Shown here piece after piece: positions 39,363 to 47,452 of a DNA stretch of 63,150 nt. This DNA is from a virus. The notes beneath the pieces are model-generated. The model saw only the letters and a list, made by a program, of their open reading frames with translations, searched no databases and was not told the origin of the DNA. The DNA is taken from positions 1 to 63,150 of the IMG/VR virus record IMGVR_UViG_3300029910_000019; one strand, written 5' to 3'. Every line of letters starts with the position of its first letter. The first letter of the stretch is position 1. Made by a program: the position numbers and the translations under genes.

Positions 39363-39560
39363 ATGAGCGAAGCGAGAGAGCCAATGATTGGAACTGGCCC
39401 ATGTTATGCGCCTCGGCAGTGCTGCTTTTGCGGAGCCGTCCACGAGAAGGGTGCCGTGATGGGCTATGCGGGAGAGATTCAATGCGGAGTCTGCGGCAAG
39501 GGTGGCAACGGAGAACCTGACGAGCCGGGGATGTTTTACAAGCGCGTAGGGATGGCCTAA
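39363..39560 (+). CDS. Accessory zinc-ribbon protein 6
   Basis: 65 residues: CCFCGAVHEKG and CGVCGKGGNG, a two-CxxC ribbon. It carries the same 17-base leader repeat as cassette 5. Confidence 0.5.
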   Translation: MSEAREPMIGTGPCYAPRQCCFCGAVHEKGAVMGYAGEIQCGVCGKGGNGEPDEPGMFYKRVGMA

Positions 39561-39734
39561 ATGAGCAACCTTAGCGAAATGGATGAACCCTGCAAGTGCG
39601 GCCATCCTCGACATGTCCACGTAATTCGCATGATAAACACCAAGTGTGACTTTGGCTGCGCACACGGCTTATGGAGCGACAAGGAATGTCCATGCGTGAA
39701 GTTCGTTTCCGTCGCACCACCTGAAGCAAAGTAG
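39561..39734 (+). CDS. Accessory Cys/His-rich protein 7
   Basis: 57 residues: CKCGHPRHVH, CDFGCAHGLW, CPCVKF; seven cysteines with His, likely two zinc sites. Starts right after the previous stop. Confidence 0.5.
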   Translation: MSNLSEMDEPCKCGHPRHVHVIRMINTKCDFGCAHGLWSDKECPCVKFVSVAPPEAK

Positions 39735-39759
39735 TCCCACCACACCATAAGGAGCCACC

Positions 39760-39954
39760 ATGACACCGAAACAGCGCAAGATTTGGAGTGATCGGATGAT
39801 TCAGAAAGAAATTCGAATGCTCAACTTCTACCGAGCTCCTCTCGCGAATAATGATCCTCCTGATGGATCATTTCTCATGGGCGCATTCTTGCAGGGATGG
39901 GATTCTGCGATGCGGGCCTCGCGGAAAAACCCCAAATCAAAGCCAACGAAGTAG
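39760..39954 (+). CDS. Accessory small protein 8
   Basis: 64 residues: MTPKQRKIWSDRMIQKEIRM, basic helical. The leader CACACCATAAGGAGC recurs before the next gene. Confidence 0.5.
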   Translation: MTPKQRKIWSDRMIQKEIRMLNFYRAPLANNDPPDGSFLMGAFLQGWDSAMRASRKNPKSKPTK

Positions 39955-39974
39955 CCACACCATAAGGAGCAGAG

Positions 39975-40697
39975 ATGGACGACAGAGATTTTGCAGACAT
40001 GGAAACCGAGGACTTCGAGCGCGAACAGGACGATTTACGCGCCAAGCTCCCAGCAGATGCTAGCCTCTCAGAGCCGCAGGAGATTCTTGGAGAGTGCGAT
40101 TACAGACTCGAAGGGCCGCACAAGAAAACTCCCGAGTGTAAGAACTGGAAGGCAGCCCCAACAGCAGCAGGGAGCGAGGAGCCGACGTCTCAGCCACGGT
40201 GCAGGAATTGCGGCCAGTTCAAAGCCATGCACGAAGGATGGAGATGGTGCGTTGGCGATCCGTGGGAGGATCATAAGAAATTCTTCATCCCCGGCGACGA
40301 ACCCGAGGCCACGCAGGACTCTCCGAATAAGCCCCTAGACACACAAGAACTGCCGCCGCTGGGAATGACAATCATCACCCGAGAAGATGTAAGGCGAGCG
40401 CTGGGAATCCGTGAGCGCCAGTTACGCGAAGCCCGGGCTCGGCTCTCCCAGCTTGAGAAAGAGAACCAGTGGATCAGCGTGGAGCAGGAGTTGCCTACCG
40501 AGCGCGAGCAGGTAATGATCTCCACCGCTATCGCAGGAATAATGCTGTCCTCATGGTTTTGCTGGTTTCCAGAGAAGGGTGACCCGCCTTTATGGCACAA
40601 CGTTCTTCGGGAATTTGGAGAAGTTACCCACTGGCGTCCTCTTCCATCCCCTCCCAGGGAGGCACTAAGCTCCGGGTCCGAAAGGAATTCCAGATAA
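39975..40697 (+). CDS. DUF551-containing protein
   Basis: 240 residues. An N-terminal Asp/Glu region, then CRNCGQ...WRWC, a helical linker and a C-terminal DUF551-like domain: WISVEQELPTEREQVMI ... THWRPLPSPP. DUF551 is common in phage early regions, function unknown. Another begins at the right edge (63083). It ends overlapping the next start inside motif 1 (TAATG). Confidence 0.65.
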   Translation: MDDRDFADMETEDFEREQDDLRAKLPADASLSEPQEILGECDYRLEGPHKKTPECKNWKAAPTAAGSEEPTSQPRCRNCGQFKAMHEGWRWCVGDPWEDHKKFFIPGDEPEATQDSPNKPLDTQELPPLGMTIITREDVRRALGIRERQLREARARLSQLEKENQWISVEQELPTEREQVMISTAIAGIMLSSWFCWFPEKGDPPLWHNVLREFGEVTHWRPLPSPPREALSSGSERNSR

Positions 40698-40702
40698 TGG
40701 AA
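40688..40702 (+). promoter_or_regulatory. Motif 1, exact, carries next start codon
   Basis: AAAGGA precedes TTCCAGATAATGGAA; the TAA of the upstream gene and ATG of the next share the motif. Confidence 0.8.
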
Positions 40703-40873
40703 ACCCATGACCTGATAAACGAAGTAGTCAACCAGGCGAACATGATCGATAAAGGTATGACCAAGATGCGGGCCAAATACTCTTTCTCAGGCACGCCGCC
40801 GGAAGGACTGAACGAAAAGTTCGCCGCGGACGCAAAAGAGTTTATGCAGTGGCACAAAATTGGTATAAGATAA
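40697..40873 (+). CDS. Hypothetical protein starting in motif 1
   Basis: 58 residues: METHDLINEVVNQANMIDKG, helical. Unknown. Confidence 0.55.
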   Translation: METHDLINEVVNQANMIDKGMTKMRAKYSFSGTPPEGLNEKFAADAKEFMQWHKIGIR

Positions 40874-40886
40874 GAAAGAGGACAAA

Positions 40887-41093
40887 ATGAGATTGGGCGC
40901 AGAACCGAGCATAACTGTAAACGGTGTAGTTCTATCACAGGCCGAAGCCATGACGTTGCGGGTGGCGCTAGGTTCATTCGTTATTTCCCTCCTCTCGGAG
41001 GGATTGGGTGAAGATGAAACTGGTCTCGCCATTTCACAGGGATACAAACGTTGCGCCGATAGCATTCATAAACTTATGTGGAGGAAACCATGA
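40887..41093 (+). CDS. Early hypothetical protein
   Basis: 68 residues: ITVNGVVLSQAEAMTLRVAL, two helices. ATGA overlap with next. A small-phage-protein pattern with no known function. Confidence 0.55.
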   Translation: MRLGAEPSITVNGVVLSQAEAMTLRVALGSFVISLLSEGLGEDETGLAISQGYKRCADSIHKLMWRKP

Positions 41094-41320
41094 ACCGTCA
41101 AGAATTCGACAACGCACTTTACATCAAACCCAGTGGCCGCGAAGACCGCGAGGCCCGAGAAAAGTCTAACACCCGCCGGTTCTGGTTTCTGTGCGTTCCG
41201 GGCGGTGCGCTGGCCGCGTTTATCGTGGCGCTGGTATCCGGCTCGGGCGGGGTATTCTTCTGGGCCTGGCTGGTGTTTACCTTTCTGATTTACGGGCTTA
41301 GTATTCCGGAGGGGAAATGA
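41090..41320 (+). CDS. Two-pass membrane protein
   Basis: 76 residues: basic N-terminus then two membrane helices (FWFLCVPGGALAAFIVALV; FFWAWLVFTFLIYGL). GGAGGAAACC before the ATG. Unknown. Confidence 0.55.
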   Translation: MNRQEFDNALYIKPSGREDREAREKSNTRRFWFLCVPGGALAAFIVALVSGSGGVFFWAWLVFTFLIYGLSIPEGK

Positions 41321-41931
41321 ATTCTCAAGTTGAGAAACCAGTGGTGATGTTCGATAGCCCCGAAGCTGCCACGTATCGGACGGACATAAAGGGTTGGGTC
41401 TCGCGGGGCGGCTTGTTCTATGGGGACAACCCAGGATCGGAGCGTGGCGCGCGCTGGAGCGGCTGTACACACCAGACTTGCGAATGCGGGGCCGTTCACG
41501 AAAAGAGCCGCAGCATTTGCTGGGCCTGCGTTTCCAAACAGAGGGACGAGAAGTACAACGCCCTTCCTATGGTGGAGTGGGATGAAGCCACACCTATCTG
41601 CACGTTCGACGACGACAAGTTCTTCTTTGACGAGTCCTCCCTGCTGGACTGGATGGGTGAACTCAAGTGGGAGGCGGAGCAACGGGGCGAAGGGCTACCG
41701 TGCGTTCAGCTTGTGCTCTGTACACCTCACCGGCTCGGGTATATCGACGAGGACCAGTGGGCCGACGACTTAGCTGAGGACGGAGAACTCCCCGCCGAGG
41801 TACAGGAAAAGCTGGACGAATTAAACGAGGCCATCAAGCGCGCGCCGGTGGTATCGTGGTGGGCTGGGGCGACCCGGATCGACGTGGAGAAGCTGTGGGA
41901 GCAGGTCGCGGCTGAGGAAGTTTCCGGATAA
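41317..41931 (+). CDS. Hypothetical protein with Cys cluster
   Basis: 204 residues. Its first codons contain motif 2 (41322-41336). CTHQTCECGAVHEKSRSICW gives a zinc-site candidate, followed by acidic helices. It lies directly upstream of DNA polymerase and ends in the shared TAATG, so it may be a replication accessory. Confidence 0.55.
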   Translation: MNSQVEKPVVMFDSPEAATYRTDIKGWVSRGGLFYGDNPGSERGARWSGCTHQTCECGAVHEKSRSICWACVSKQRDEKYNALPMVEWDEATPICTFDDDKFFFDESSLLDWMGELKWEAEQRGEGLPCVQLVLCTPHRLGYIDEDQWADDLAEDGELPAEVQEKLDELNEAIKRAPVVSWWAGATRIDVEKLWEQVAAEEVSG

Positions 41932-41936
41932 TGGAA
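41922..41936 (+). promoter_or_regulatory. Motif 1 variant at polymerase start
   Basis: TTCCGGATAATGGAA; its ATG starts the DNA polymerase gene and its TAA stops the upstream gene. Confidence 0.75.
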
Positions 41937-44066
41937 ACGGACTTTTACCTCGACTGGGAAGTAAAATCTGTTGTGGCCCTAGATGTTCACGGGCTCGACA
42001 GGTACGCTAAGGATCCTTCGACGGCGATCCTGATGGGGGCGTACGCCGAGGGAGATCACGCACCCAAACTCTGGCAGCCTCACCTCGAACCCAAGATGCC
42101 CGCCGAGCTGCGTGAGGCGCTTGAAGACCCGATGGTCGCTATCCACGCATGGCACAGCGCCTTTGAAAGGGTGATTTCCAAGAATGTGCTGAAGATCGAC
42201 AAGCCCATCCCTGAGTGGAGATGTTCGATGTCCGCAGCGCGTTATTTGAGCTTGCCGGGAAGCCTGGACGACGCAGGCAAGATTCTGGGTCTGCGTGAAG
42301 ACCAAGCCAAGATGAAGATCGGCGACAAGTTGATTCGGAAGTTTTGTATCCCGGAAGACCTTGGCGGAGAAACTACACTTTTCGGAATGAGCGAGCCCAC
42401 TTTCCGATCCTGGGCGACGGACCCCGCCGAATGGGAATTATTTTGCGATTACTGCAAGCAGGATGTAGTTGCGGAGCGCGCCATCCTCAAAAAGATCCGC
42501 AAGTTCCCGTTGCCCGACTTCGAATGGGACACGTATTATCTCAACGAAATGGTCAATGCTACTGGGTGGCCAGTGGACATGCGTCTCGTGACCGGGGCGC
42601 GTGAGATTGTCGTGCGGGAATTAGAACGCCTCGGTACCCGACTGCACGAACTCACAAAATTAGACAATTCTAACTCCGTGGAACAGTTACTACCCTGGTT
42701 AAGGGATCGTGGGTACAACTTCTCGTCGCTGAATAAAACCCTCGTCGCGCGCGCGCTCGAAGACACCCAACTGTCCGAGGACGCCCGAGAGGTTCTGATC
42801 CTGCGCGGCCAGACTTCCAAGTCATCGGTACGGAAGTACACCAACATCGCGGACATGGTGAGCTTGGACGGGCGGCTGCGGCACCAGTACACTTACTACG
42901 GCGCGGCGAGAACTGGGCGGAATGCTGCGCACGGTGTTAACGTCGGAAATCTCCCAAAACCAGTCAAGTCAGTCGAAAAGCACCTGGAGCGAGCGATCGA
43001 ACTGGTGCGCGCCGGAGACTACGAGGGAGTCAAGCGAGAGTTTGACAAGCCTCTGGACGTGATTACCTCGACCGTCCGTGCGTCCTTTCGAGCGGAGGAC
43101 GGGAGTAAGTTTATCGTTTCGGATCTCACGTCAATCGAGAACGTAGCGATCATGTTCCTGTCTCGGTGCGTCTCGGGGCTAAAGGTGTTTGAGGAGAAGC
43201 GTGATCCCTACCTGGACTTCGCCGTCCACTTCTTCAAACAGAGTTACGCCGACCTCTACGCCGAGTACAAGGCGGGGGACAAGTCGAAGCGTACGCTGTG
43301 TAAACCAGCCTCCCTCGGATCTGGCTTTGGCTTGGGCGCGGGCGAAGAGTTCCTAGACGCAGACGGTAACAAACAGTGGAGCGGTCTCCTGAAATATGCC
43401 CGAGACATGGGAGTAATCATGACCCAGGAAGAGGCCACCAAAGCCATCGCTGTGTTCCGGAAAGTTTATCCCGAGGTGCCGCAGATCTGGAAGGACCTAG
43501 AGCGCGCCGCCGTCCGGGCCATACGAAACCCCGGATCATTGGTAGGCGTGGGCGTGCCTCAGTCGGACAAAGATCGTGAGTGGTATCTATCTAGAGGGCG
43601 CGCCGTAGACTTAGAGCCGTTCCTATCCTTCCGGTGCCACGGTAAGAAGATACTGGAATTGATCCTGCCATCTGGGCGATCGCTGCATTACATTGACCCT
43701 CGCGTCGAAGAGGAACCAGCGGTTTGGGAAGGCAGATCGTACACCCGCCAGAAAATCATGTACTACGGCAAGCAACAGAACACGTCCGCTTGGGGTTTGG
43801 TTCCCACATTCGGCGGCAAGTTGCTGGAAAACAGTGCCCAGAGCTGGGCCCGAGACATCCTCATGGAGGGCATGAAGAACGCTGCTGCGATGGGATTCGA
43901 AGTTGTCGGATCGACGTATGACGAGATCATCGCGCTGGTGCCTAATGATTCCCCCCTTGGGGTGGACCAGTTATGCGAGTGCATGACGCGGAAACCCTCG
44001 TGGATGCCCGATGGCATACCTCTTGGCGCGGCTGGTTTTGAGACACAAGAATACCGAAAAGATTAG
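41931..44066 (+). CDS. DNA polymerase, family A
   Basis: 711 residues. An N-terminal 3'-5' exonuclease-like region with acidic Exo residues (DWEVKSV near the start, HAWHSAFE, then FCDYCKQDVVAE). The polymerase domain has motif A SDLTSIENVA, the O-helix region KPASLGSGFGLGAGEE and motif C STYDEIIALV. Length suits phage PolA with exonuclease but without 5'-nuclease. It copies phage DNA together with the primase-helicase, SSB and clamp encoded downstream. Confidence 0.9.
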   Translation: METDFYLDWEVKSVVALDVHGLDRYAKDPSTAILMGAYAEGDHAPKLWQPHLEPKMPAELREALEDPMVAIHAWHSAFERVISKNVLKIDKPIPEWRCSMSAARYLSLPGSLDDAGKILGLREDQAKMKIGDKLIRKFCIPEDLGGETTLFGMSEPTFRSWATDPAEWELFCDYCKQDVVAERAILKKIRKFPLPDFEWDTYYLNEMVNATGWPVDMRLVTGAREIVVRELERLGTRLHELTKLDNSNSVEQLLPWLRDRGYNFSSLNKTLVARALEDTQLSEDAREVLILRGQTSKSSVRKYTNIADMVSLDGRLRHQYTYYGAARTGRNAAHGVNVGNLPKPVKSVEKHLERAIELVRAGDYEGVKREFDKPLDVITSTVRASFRAEDGSKFIVSDLTSIENVAIMFLSRCVSGLKVFEEKRDPYLDFAVHFFKQSYADLYAEYKAGDKSKRTLCKPASLGSGFGLGAGEEFLDADGNKQWSGLLKYARDMGVIMTQEEATKAIAVFRKVYPEVPQIWKDLERAAVRAIRNPGSLVGVGVPQSDKDREWYLSRGRAVDLEPFLSFRCHGKKILELILPSGRSLHYIDPRVEEEPAVWEGRSYTRQKIMYYGKQQNTSAWGLVPTFGGKLLENSAQSWARDILMEGMKNAAAMGFEVVGSTYDEIIALVPNDSPLGVDQLCECMTRKPSWMPDGIPLGAAGFETQEYRKD

Positions 44067-44097
44067 TTGACATTTACGTCCCCGCGTGTGCTATATT
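44067..44097 (+). promoter_or_regulatory. Promoter TTGACA-N19-TATATT
   Basis: TTGACA at 44067-44072; -10 TATATT at 44092-44097 with an upstream TGC, acting as an extended -10 that tolerates the long spacer. It drives the gene at 44184. Confidence 0.55.
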
Positions 44098-44183
44098 CAA
44101 TTCAACACAAACGTACTGGAGACAGGGACTCAGCGCTTGACCGTCATCTCCCTGTATTTTTCCGGACCCAAAGGAGAAACACC

Positions 44184-44450
44184 ATGAAGCAAATTGTGAG
44201 CGTAGTAGAAGTAGACGGCGAGGGCCTAGAAGCCCTCCTTAACCAAGATGTCCTGCTGTTCGGACTCAACTATATCTATGCCGGGAAATTAGTCGGCGTG
44301 AACACAACTTTTGTCAAACTAGAAAACGCGAAGATCGTGTACGAGACCGGTTCGTTTACTGATAAGGGATACAAAGACGCACAGCCGCTGCCCGGCGCTT
44401 CGTGGTATGTCCAGACCTCCGCCATTGAGTCTTTCGGCCTCGGAAAGTAG
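44184..44450 (+). CDS. Hypothetical protein after polymerase
   Basis: 88 residues: beta-rich (MKQIVSVVEVDGEGLEALL, LFGLNYIYAGKLVGVN). AAAGGAGAAAC before the ATG. It follows a private promoter. Unknown. Confidence 0.55.
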   Translation: MKQIVSVVEVDGEGLEALLNQDVLLFGLNYIYAGKLVGVNTTFVKLENAKIVYETGSFTDKGYKDAQPLPGASWYVQTSAIESFGLGK

Positions 44451-44456
44451 GCGGCT

Positions 44457-44684
44457 ATGGCCCGTTCAAGCAAACAAAAATACCGCTCTTTATGGTCGCG
44501 GTCGGGGTCGCGGTCGGGGTCGGGGTCGTGGTCGGGGTCGTGGTCGGGGTCGGGGTCGTGGTCGGGGTCGTGGTCGGGGTCGCGGTCGCGGTCGCGGTCG
44601 GGGTCGCGGTCGGGGTCGTGGTCGCGGTCGCGGTCGCGGTCGTGGTCGTGGTCGCGGTCGGGGTCGGGGTCGTGGTCGCTATAA
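44457..44684 (+). CDS. Ser/Arg/Gly/Trp repeat protein, tentative
   Basis: 75 residues: MARSSKQKYRSLW then about 30 SRSGSW-type dipeptide units encoded by the hexanucleotide array. The reading frame starts with a plausible ATG, but the array is open in all three forward frames, so coding may be incidental. Confidence 0.35.
   Translation: MARSSKQKYRSLWSRSGSRSGSGSWSGSWSGSGSWSGSWSGSRSRSRSGSRSGSWSRSRSRSWSWSRSGSGSWSL
44494..44681 (+). repeat. Hexanucleotide array (GGTCGN)n, about 31 units
   Basis: A tandem repeat with sixth base G, C or T in mixed order over ~188 bases, right after the gene at 44184 and before a motif-1 copy. The plus strand is G-rich with GGGG runs. Tandem-repeat length variation is likely. 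Confidence 0.9.
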
Positions 44685-44722
44685 CTTAACTCTAACTGCC
44701 CGCCGGGAGCAATATCCCGGTT

Positions 44723-44737
44723 TTCCAGATAATGGAA
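44723..44737 (+). promoter_or_regulatory. Motif 1, exact, starts a mini-frame
   Basis: The motif ATG opens six codons ending TGA that overlaps the ATG of the next gene (ATGA), a possible coupled leader peptide. Confidence 0.7.
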
Positions 44738-44748
44738 AGAGGTCGCAC

Positions 44749-44844
44749 ATGACGATCGAAGAAGCCACAGAAGAACTCCTTGACTTGGTGTACGACCCGC
44801 CGATCTTCCACTCCGATCCGTACGTCCAACGAAAATCAGTATAG
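44749..44844 (+). CDS. 31-residue peptide
   Basis: MTIEEATEELLDLVYDPPIF, helical acidic, then basic end. Translation is probably coupled to the motif-1 mini-frame. Unknown. Confidence 0.4.
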   Translation: MTIEEATEELLDLVYDPPIFHSDPYVQRKSV

Positions 44845-44883
44845 ACTTCTATAGCGGACATCCTGGAAGGGTACGAGCCTGCT

Positions 44884-45075
44884 TTGCCGCCGGTTTGCCC
44901 CGAGTGTTCGCACAAGGACAGAGAGCATGACCGACTCGTAGATGAGAATACTGATATGGCGGGCGACATAGAGGATTTGGAACGCAAACTCGGGAGACTT
45001 CTAGAACAAAACGAGACCTTGCAAGACCGCAACATCTGTCTGAGCGCGCGATTGCGGGAGCTAGAAGGCGAATGA
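44884..45075 (+). CDS. CxxC coiled-coil protein
   Basis: 63 residues from a TTG: MPPVCPECSHKDREHDRLVD then a heptad helix (IEDLERKLGRLLEQNETLQD). The start codon is uncertain. ATGA overlap with next. Confidence 0.45.
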   Translation: MPPVCPECSHKDREHDRLVDENTDMAGDIEDLERKLGRLLEQNETLQDRNICLSARLRELEGE

Positions 45076-45212
45076 CTTACTGGGGCCGAGTAACCGTTGC
45101 CGTGCTGTTCTTCTTTGCCGGAGTTGCCTTCCTCGGTGTGGGCAGTGTTAGTTTTTGGTGTTTTGCTGGGGCCGCAGTCGCTGTATTCTGGCCCAGAGGG
45201 AAGTATGACTGA
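45072..45212 (+). CDS. 46-residue membrane peptide
   Basis: Two hydrophobic stretches (VAVLFFFAGVAFLGVG; FAGAAVAVFW). ATGA-coupled at its start, and it overlaps the next gene by eight bases at its end. Unknown. Confidence 0.5.
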   Translation: MTYWGRVTVAVLFFFAGVAFLGVGSVSFWCFAGAAVAVFWPRGKYD

Positions 45213-45384
45213 ACTTGAAGAGATGCGGGCCCGAGTGATAAAACTTGAGGCCCGGGTAGCAAGGCTCAAAAAGCGGCTGCTCAAGAAGAAGAAATACGAA
45301 GCGGGGTATTTGCAGGCTACGTCGGCTACCCCACAGTTGAGAGATTTGATTGACCAGAAAGATCGGGCCGTGCTCGAAGATTGA
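45205..45384 (+). CDS. Basic coiled-coil protein
   Basis: 59 residues: MTELEEMRARVIKLEARVAR then LKKRLLKKKKYEAGYLQ. Heptad helix with a Lys cluster, able to bind nucleic acid. Stop is four bases after motif-1 start region begins. Confidence 0.5.
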   Translation: MTELEEMRARVIKLEARVARLKKRLLKKKKYEAGYLQATSATPQLRDLIDQKDRAVLED

Positions 45385-45399
45385 TTCCAGATAATGGAA
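45385..45399 (+). promoter_or_regulatory. Motif 1, exact, before 45410 gene
   Basis: Perfect arms immediately after the stop codon of the coiled-coil gene; AAGGAGAG and the ATG at 45410 follow. Confidence 0.8.
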
Positions 45400-45409
45400 A
45401 AGGAGAGGT

Positions 45410-45607
45410 ATGGACAAGTCTCGCAGTTCTGTAAGCGTGTTTATCGGGTGGATGGCGGCTATTATAATGGACGGGGTTGCCCCCAAAGCCAGTATTTGGG
45501 TGATTATCGGGTTTAGTTTTGCCGCCTACTCGGCAGCGGCGGTCATTGAGCACTTCCGTCACGAAAAGGAACTGAACAAACTTCGCTGGCCCAAGGCGCT
45601 AGACTAA
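45410..45607 (+). CDS. Two-pass membrane protein
   Basis: 65 residues: VFIGWMAAIIMDGVAPK and VIIGFSFAAYSAAAVIE hydrophobic segments, basic tail. GGAGAGG before the ATG. Unknown. Confidence 0.5.
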   Translation: MDKSRSSVSVFIGWMAAIIMDGVAPKASIWVIIGFSFAAYSAAAVIEHFRHEKELNKLRWPKALD

Positions 45608-45792
45608 TGGCTAACATCCTACAAGCAACCGAGTGGCTGAAGCAGCACAAGCGCGTCCGGCGCGCCAGCATGGGCGAGAAGGGTCACTTCGGTCTTACGC
45701 CGTCCGGGTTCGTCGTGTTCTCCGAGCCGGACTTCACCGCCACACTGCATATCAATGACCTGCTGGCGGAAGATTGGGAAGTAGATGAGTAG
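45607..45792 (+). CDS. Hypothetical protein before clamp loader
   Basis: 61 residues: NILQATEWLKQHKRVRRASM, then GHFGLTPSGFVVFSEPDF and a WEVDE end. This is the DUF2829-like style often found in phage; no certain match. Overlaps the clamp-loader start. Confidence 0.5.
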   Translation: MANILQATEWLKQHKRVRRASMGEKGHFGLTPSGFVVFSEPDFTATLHINDLLAEDWEVDE

Positions 45793-46732
45793 CTTAGCTG
45801 AAATCCTCCGCCCGCAAAAACTCGACGACCTGCTGGGAAACTCTGGGATCAAAAAAGTTGTACAATCCTGGATCGACACGGACAACTTCCCTCGGTGTCA
45901 GCTCTACACCGGCCCGGTCGGCACGGGGAAGAGTTCTCTTGCGGCGATCGTGGCGCGCGCTTGCCAAGGGAAGGGTGACTTCGAAGGCGCGGACATCCGT
46001 TCTATCAACGCCGGGGCCGTCGGGAAGGTAGACGACATGCGGGAACTAGCCGCCGAGTCCGCCAGCCGCCCGTTCCTTGGCCGCTATAGAGTGTTCATTC
46101 TAGAAGAGTTTCAGAGGTGTACGGACGCCGCACAGGACGCGATCCTTGTGCCTATGGAGAATAACCCTTGGACAGTGTGGCTCCTTACAAGTTCTGAACC
46201 CGCCAAGATCTTGGCTTCGATCAAGTCCAGGTGTTCGGCGGCTACGTTCGAGCTGAAGCCCCTGAACCGAGGAGAGATTGCAGACTTAGTGTTGCGCGCC
46301 GCCCCCTCGGTTGCCTCTGGGACAGGCGTAGGCGTCGGAGATTTCCTCAGCAGCAAGGGCATCACATCTCCCCGGGAAATTCTGGGTGTTCTCGATCAGC
46401 ACCTGTCCGGACTGCCCCTCGAAGAGTGTATACACGGATCCGAGCACGAGCCCCTCTACTCCGCCGTAGCCTCAGCCGTGCTGTCCGGAAACTGGACAAA
46501 GACCGCCGGGCTGCTGGCCCAGATCCCTACCGCAGACTACCGAGGTATGGTGGCTATGGTATCGGCGTACCTGGCGGGGGCACTGCTGAAGGAGCCGGTT
46601 GGAGCGCGCGCAGACGGATTGGCGGCCTGCCTGGTCGGGCTCGGGTCGAACCAGTTTGCGGATGGCGTAGCGTACGCGGCGGCTAAGGGTCTACTTTACA
46701 AATGTGCAAAGATTTTAGGAGGCGGCAAATGA
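45785..46732 (+). CDS. Sliding-clamp loader AAA+ ATPase
   Basis: 315 residues: RPQKLDDLLGNSGIKKVVQS opening, Walker A LYTGPVGTGKSSLAAI, Walker B YRVFILEEFQ, a sensor region NPWTVWLLTSSEPAKI and SRCSAATFEL, then a helical collar domain. This is the gamma/RFC-like clamp-loader pattern. It would load the clamp at 60122 for the family A polymerase. Confidence 0.85.
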   Translation: MSSLAEILRPQKLDDLLGNSGIKKVVQSWIDTDNFPRCQLYTGPVGTGKSSLAAIVARACQGKGDFEGADIRSINAGAVGKVDDMRELAAESASRPFLGRYRVFILEEFQRCTDAAQDAILVPMENNPWTVWLLTSSEPAKILASIKSRCSAATFELKPLNRGEIADLVLRAAPSVASGTGVGVGDFLSSKGITSPREILGVLDQHLSGLPLEECIHGSEHEPLYSAVASAVLSGNWTKTAGLLAQIPTADYRGMVAMVSAYLAGALLKEPVGARADGLAACLVGLGSNQFADGVAYAAAKGLLYKCAKILGGGK

Positions 46733-47070
46733 GCAGTGAACTCACAAACCTGTTGCAAGAAACTTTAGAAACCCTGCGAGATAACGGCAAGACCTCCTCC
46801 GACGTGATTTGGGTCGGCAGTGGAGACGGCACAAAAGCCATTACCTGGGACCTGTTTGCCGAATTCGCCAACGTCGGATATGACTCAGGGTGCGGTGGTC
46901 ATGAGATAAATGGCGGCTTGGTCGTGGTCGGAGACGACTGGTGGCTTGAACGCGGTGAGTACGACGGTTCGGAGTGGTGGGATTTCAAAGAGCGTCCCCG
47001 CCTCCAAGAAAATCCCCTCCCGTTTAACAACGTTCTGCTGCGGGGCTATCAGGATGCTTGGACAATTTAG
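46729..47070 (+). CDS. Hypothetical protein after clamp loader
   Basis: 113 residues from the ATGA overlap: MSSELTNLLQETLETLRDNG, beta-rich Gly/Asp middle (GGHEINGGLVVVGDDWWLER). A phage-protein pattern of unknown function. Confidence 0.6.
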   Translation: MSSELTNLLQETLETLRDNGKTSSDVIWVGSGDGTKAITWDLFAEFANVGYDSGCGGHEINGGLVVVGDDWWLERGEYDGSEWWDFKERPRLQENPLPFNNVLLRGYQDAWTI

Positions 47071-47072
47071 CT

Positions 47073-47119
47073 TTCCATTAGCTGGAATTTGTGGTAAAAT
47101 TGAATTCTCAAATTGAGAA
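47073..47119 (+). promoter_or_regulatory. Motif 1 variant, TGTGGTAAAAT promoter, motif 2
   Basis: TTCCATTAGCTGGAA (47073-47087) lies where the -35 would be. The extended -10 TGTGGTAAAAT ends at 47100, and TTCTCAAATTGAGAA (47105-47119) follows before AGAGGACGT-ATG. It is the clearest example of both motifs flanking a promoter. Confidence 0.75.
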
Positions 47120-47128
47120 AGAGGACGT

Positions 47129-47443
47129 ATGACTACAGAGGAGCTTTCTGAATTCTACGATGAACACAAAGACGAATTTCTCCACTTCGAGCGCGTCGAA
47201 GACAAGATAACCAACCGCCCGGATCTTCACGCTTTTCTCCGGCTTGATAAACTATTACCCAACGCAGACCCCGTGGGGCGAGGTGCGGACGATATTGTTA
47301 GCGGAGCCGACCATGACGTTATTTACATCGGAATAGATGTCGAGGAACTCTTGGCCGTAGCCACTGATGACCAACTTATCGAACTTTACCGCTGCGGAAT
47401 CTTCTACAGCGAAGACAACGATGCCCTCATTTCATTCGTCTAA
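47129..47443 (+). CDS. Acidic hypothetical protein
   Basis: 104 residues: MTTEELSEFYDEHKDEFLHF, Asp/Glu-rich throughout (DVIYIGIDVEELLAVATDD). No family. It is the first gene after the 47.1-kb promoter and leads the Bet-SSB block. Confidence 0.6.
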   Translation: MTTEELSEFYDEHKDEFLHFERVEDKITNRPDLHAFLRLDKLLPNADPVGRGADDIVSGADHDVIYIGIDVEELLAVATDDQLIELYRCGIFYSEDNDALISFV

Positions 47444-47452
47444 AGGAGTAAC

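Noticed and set aside
44407-44844. Arg-Gly repeat frame over the hexanucleotide array
   Set aside because: Starts inside the upstream gene with no ribosome site; all three frames are open because of the repeat.
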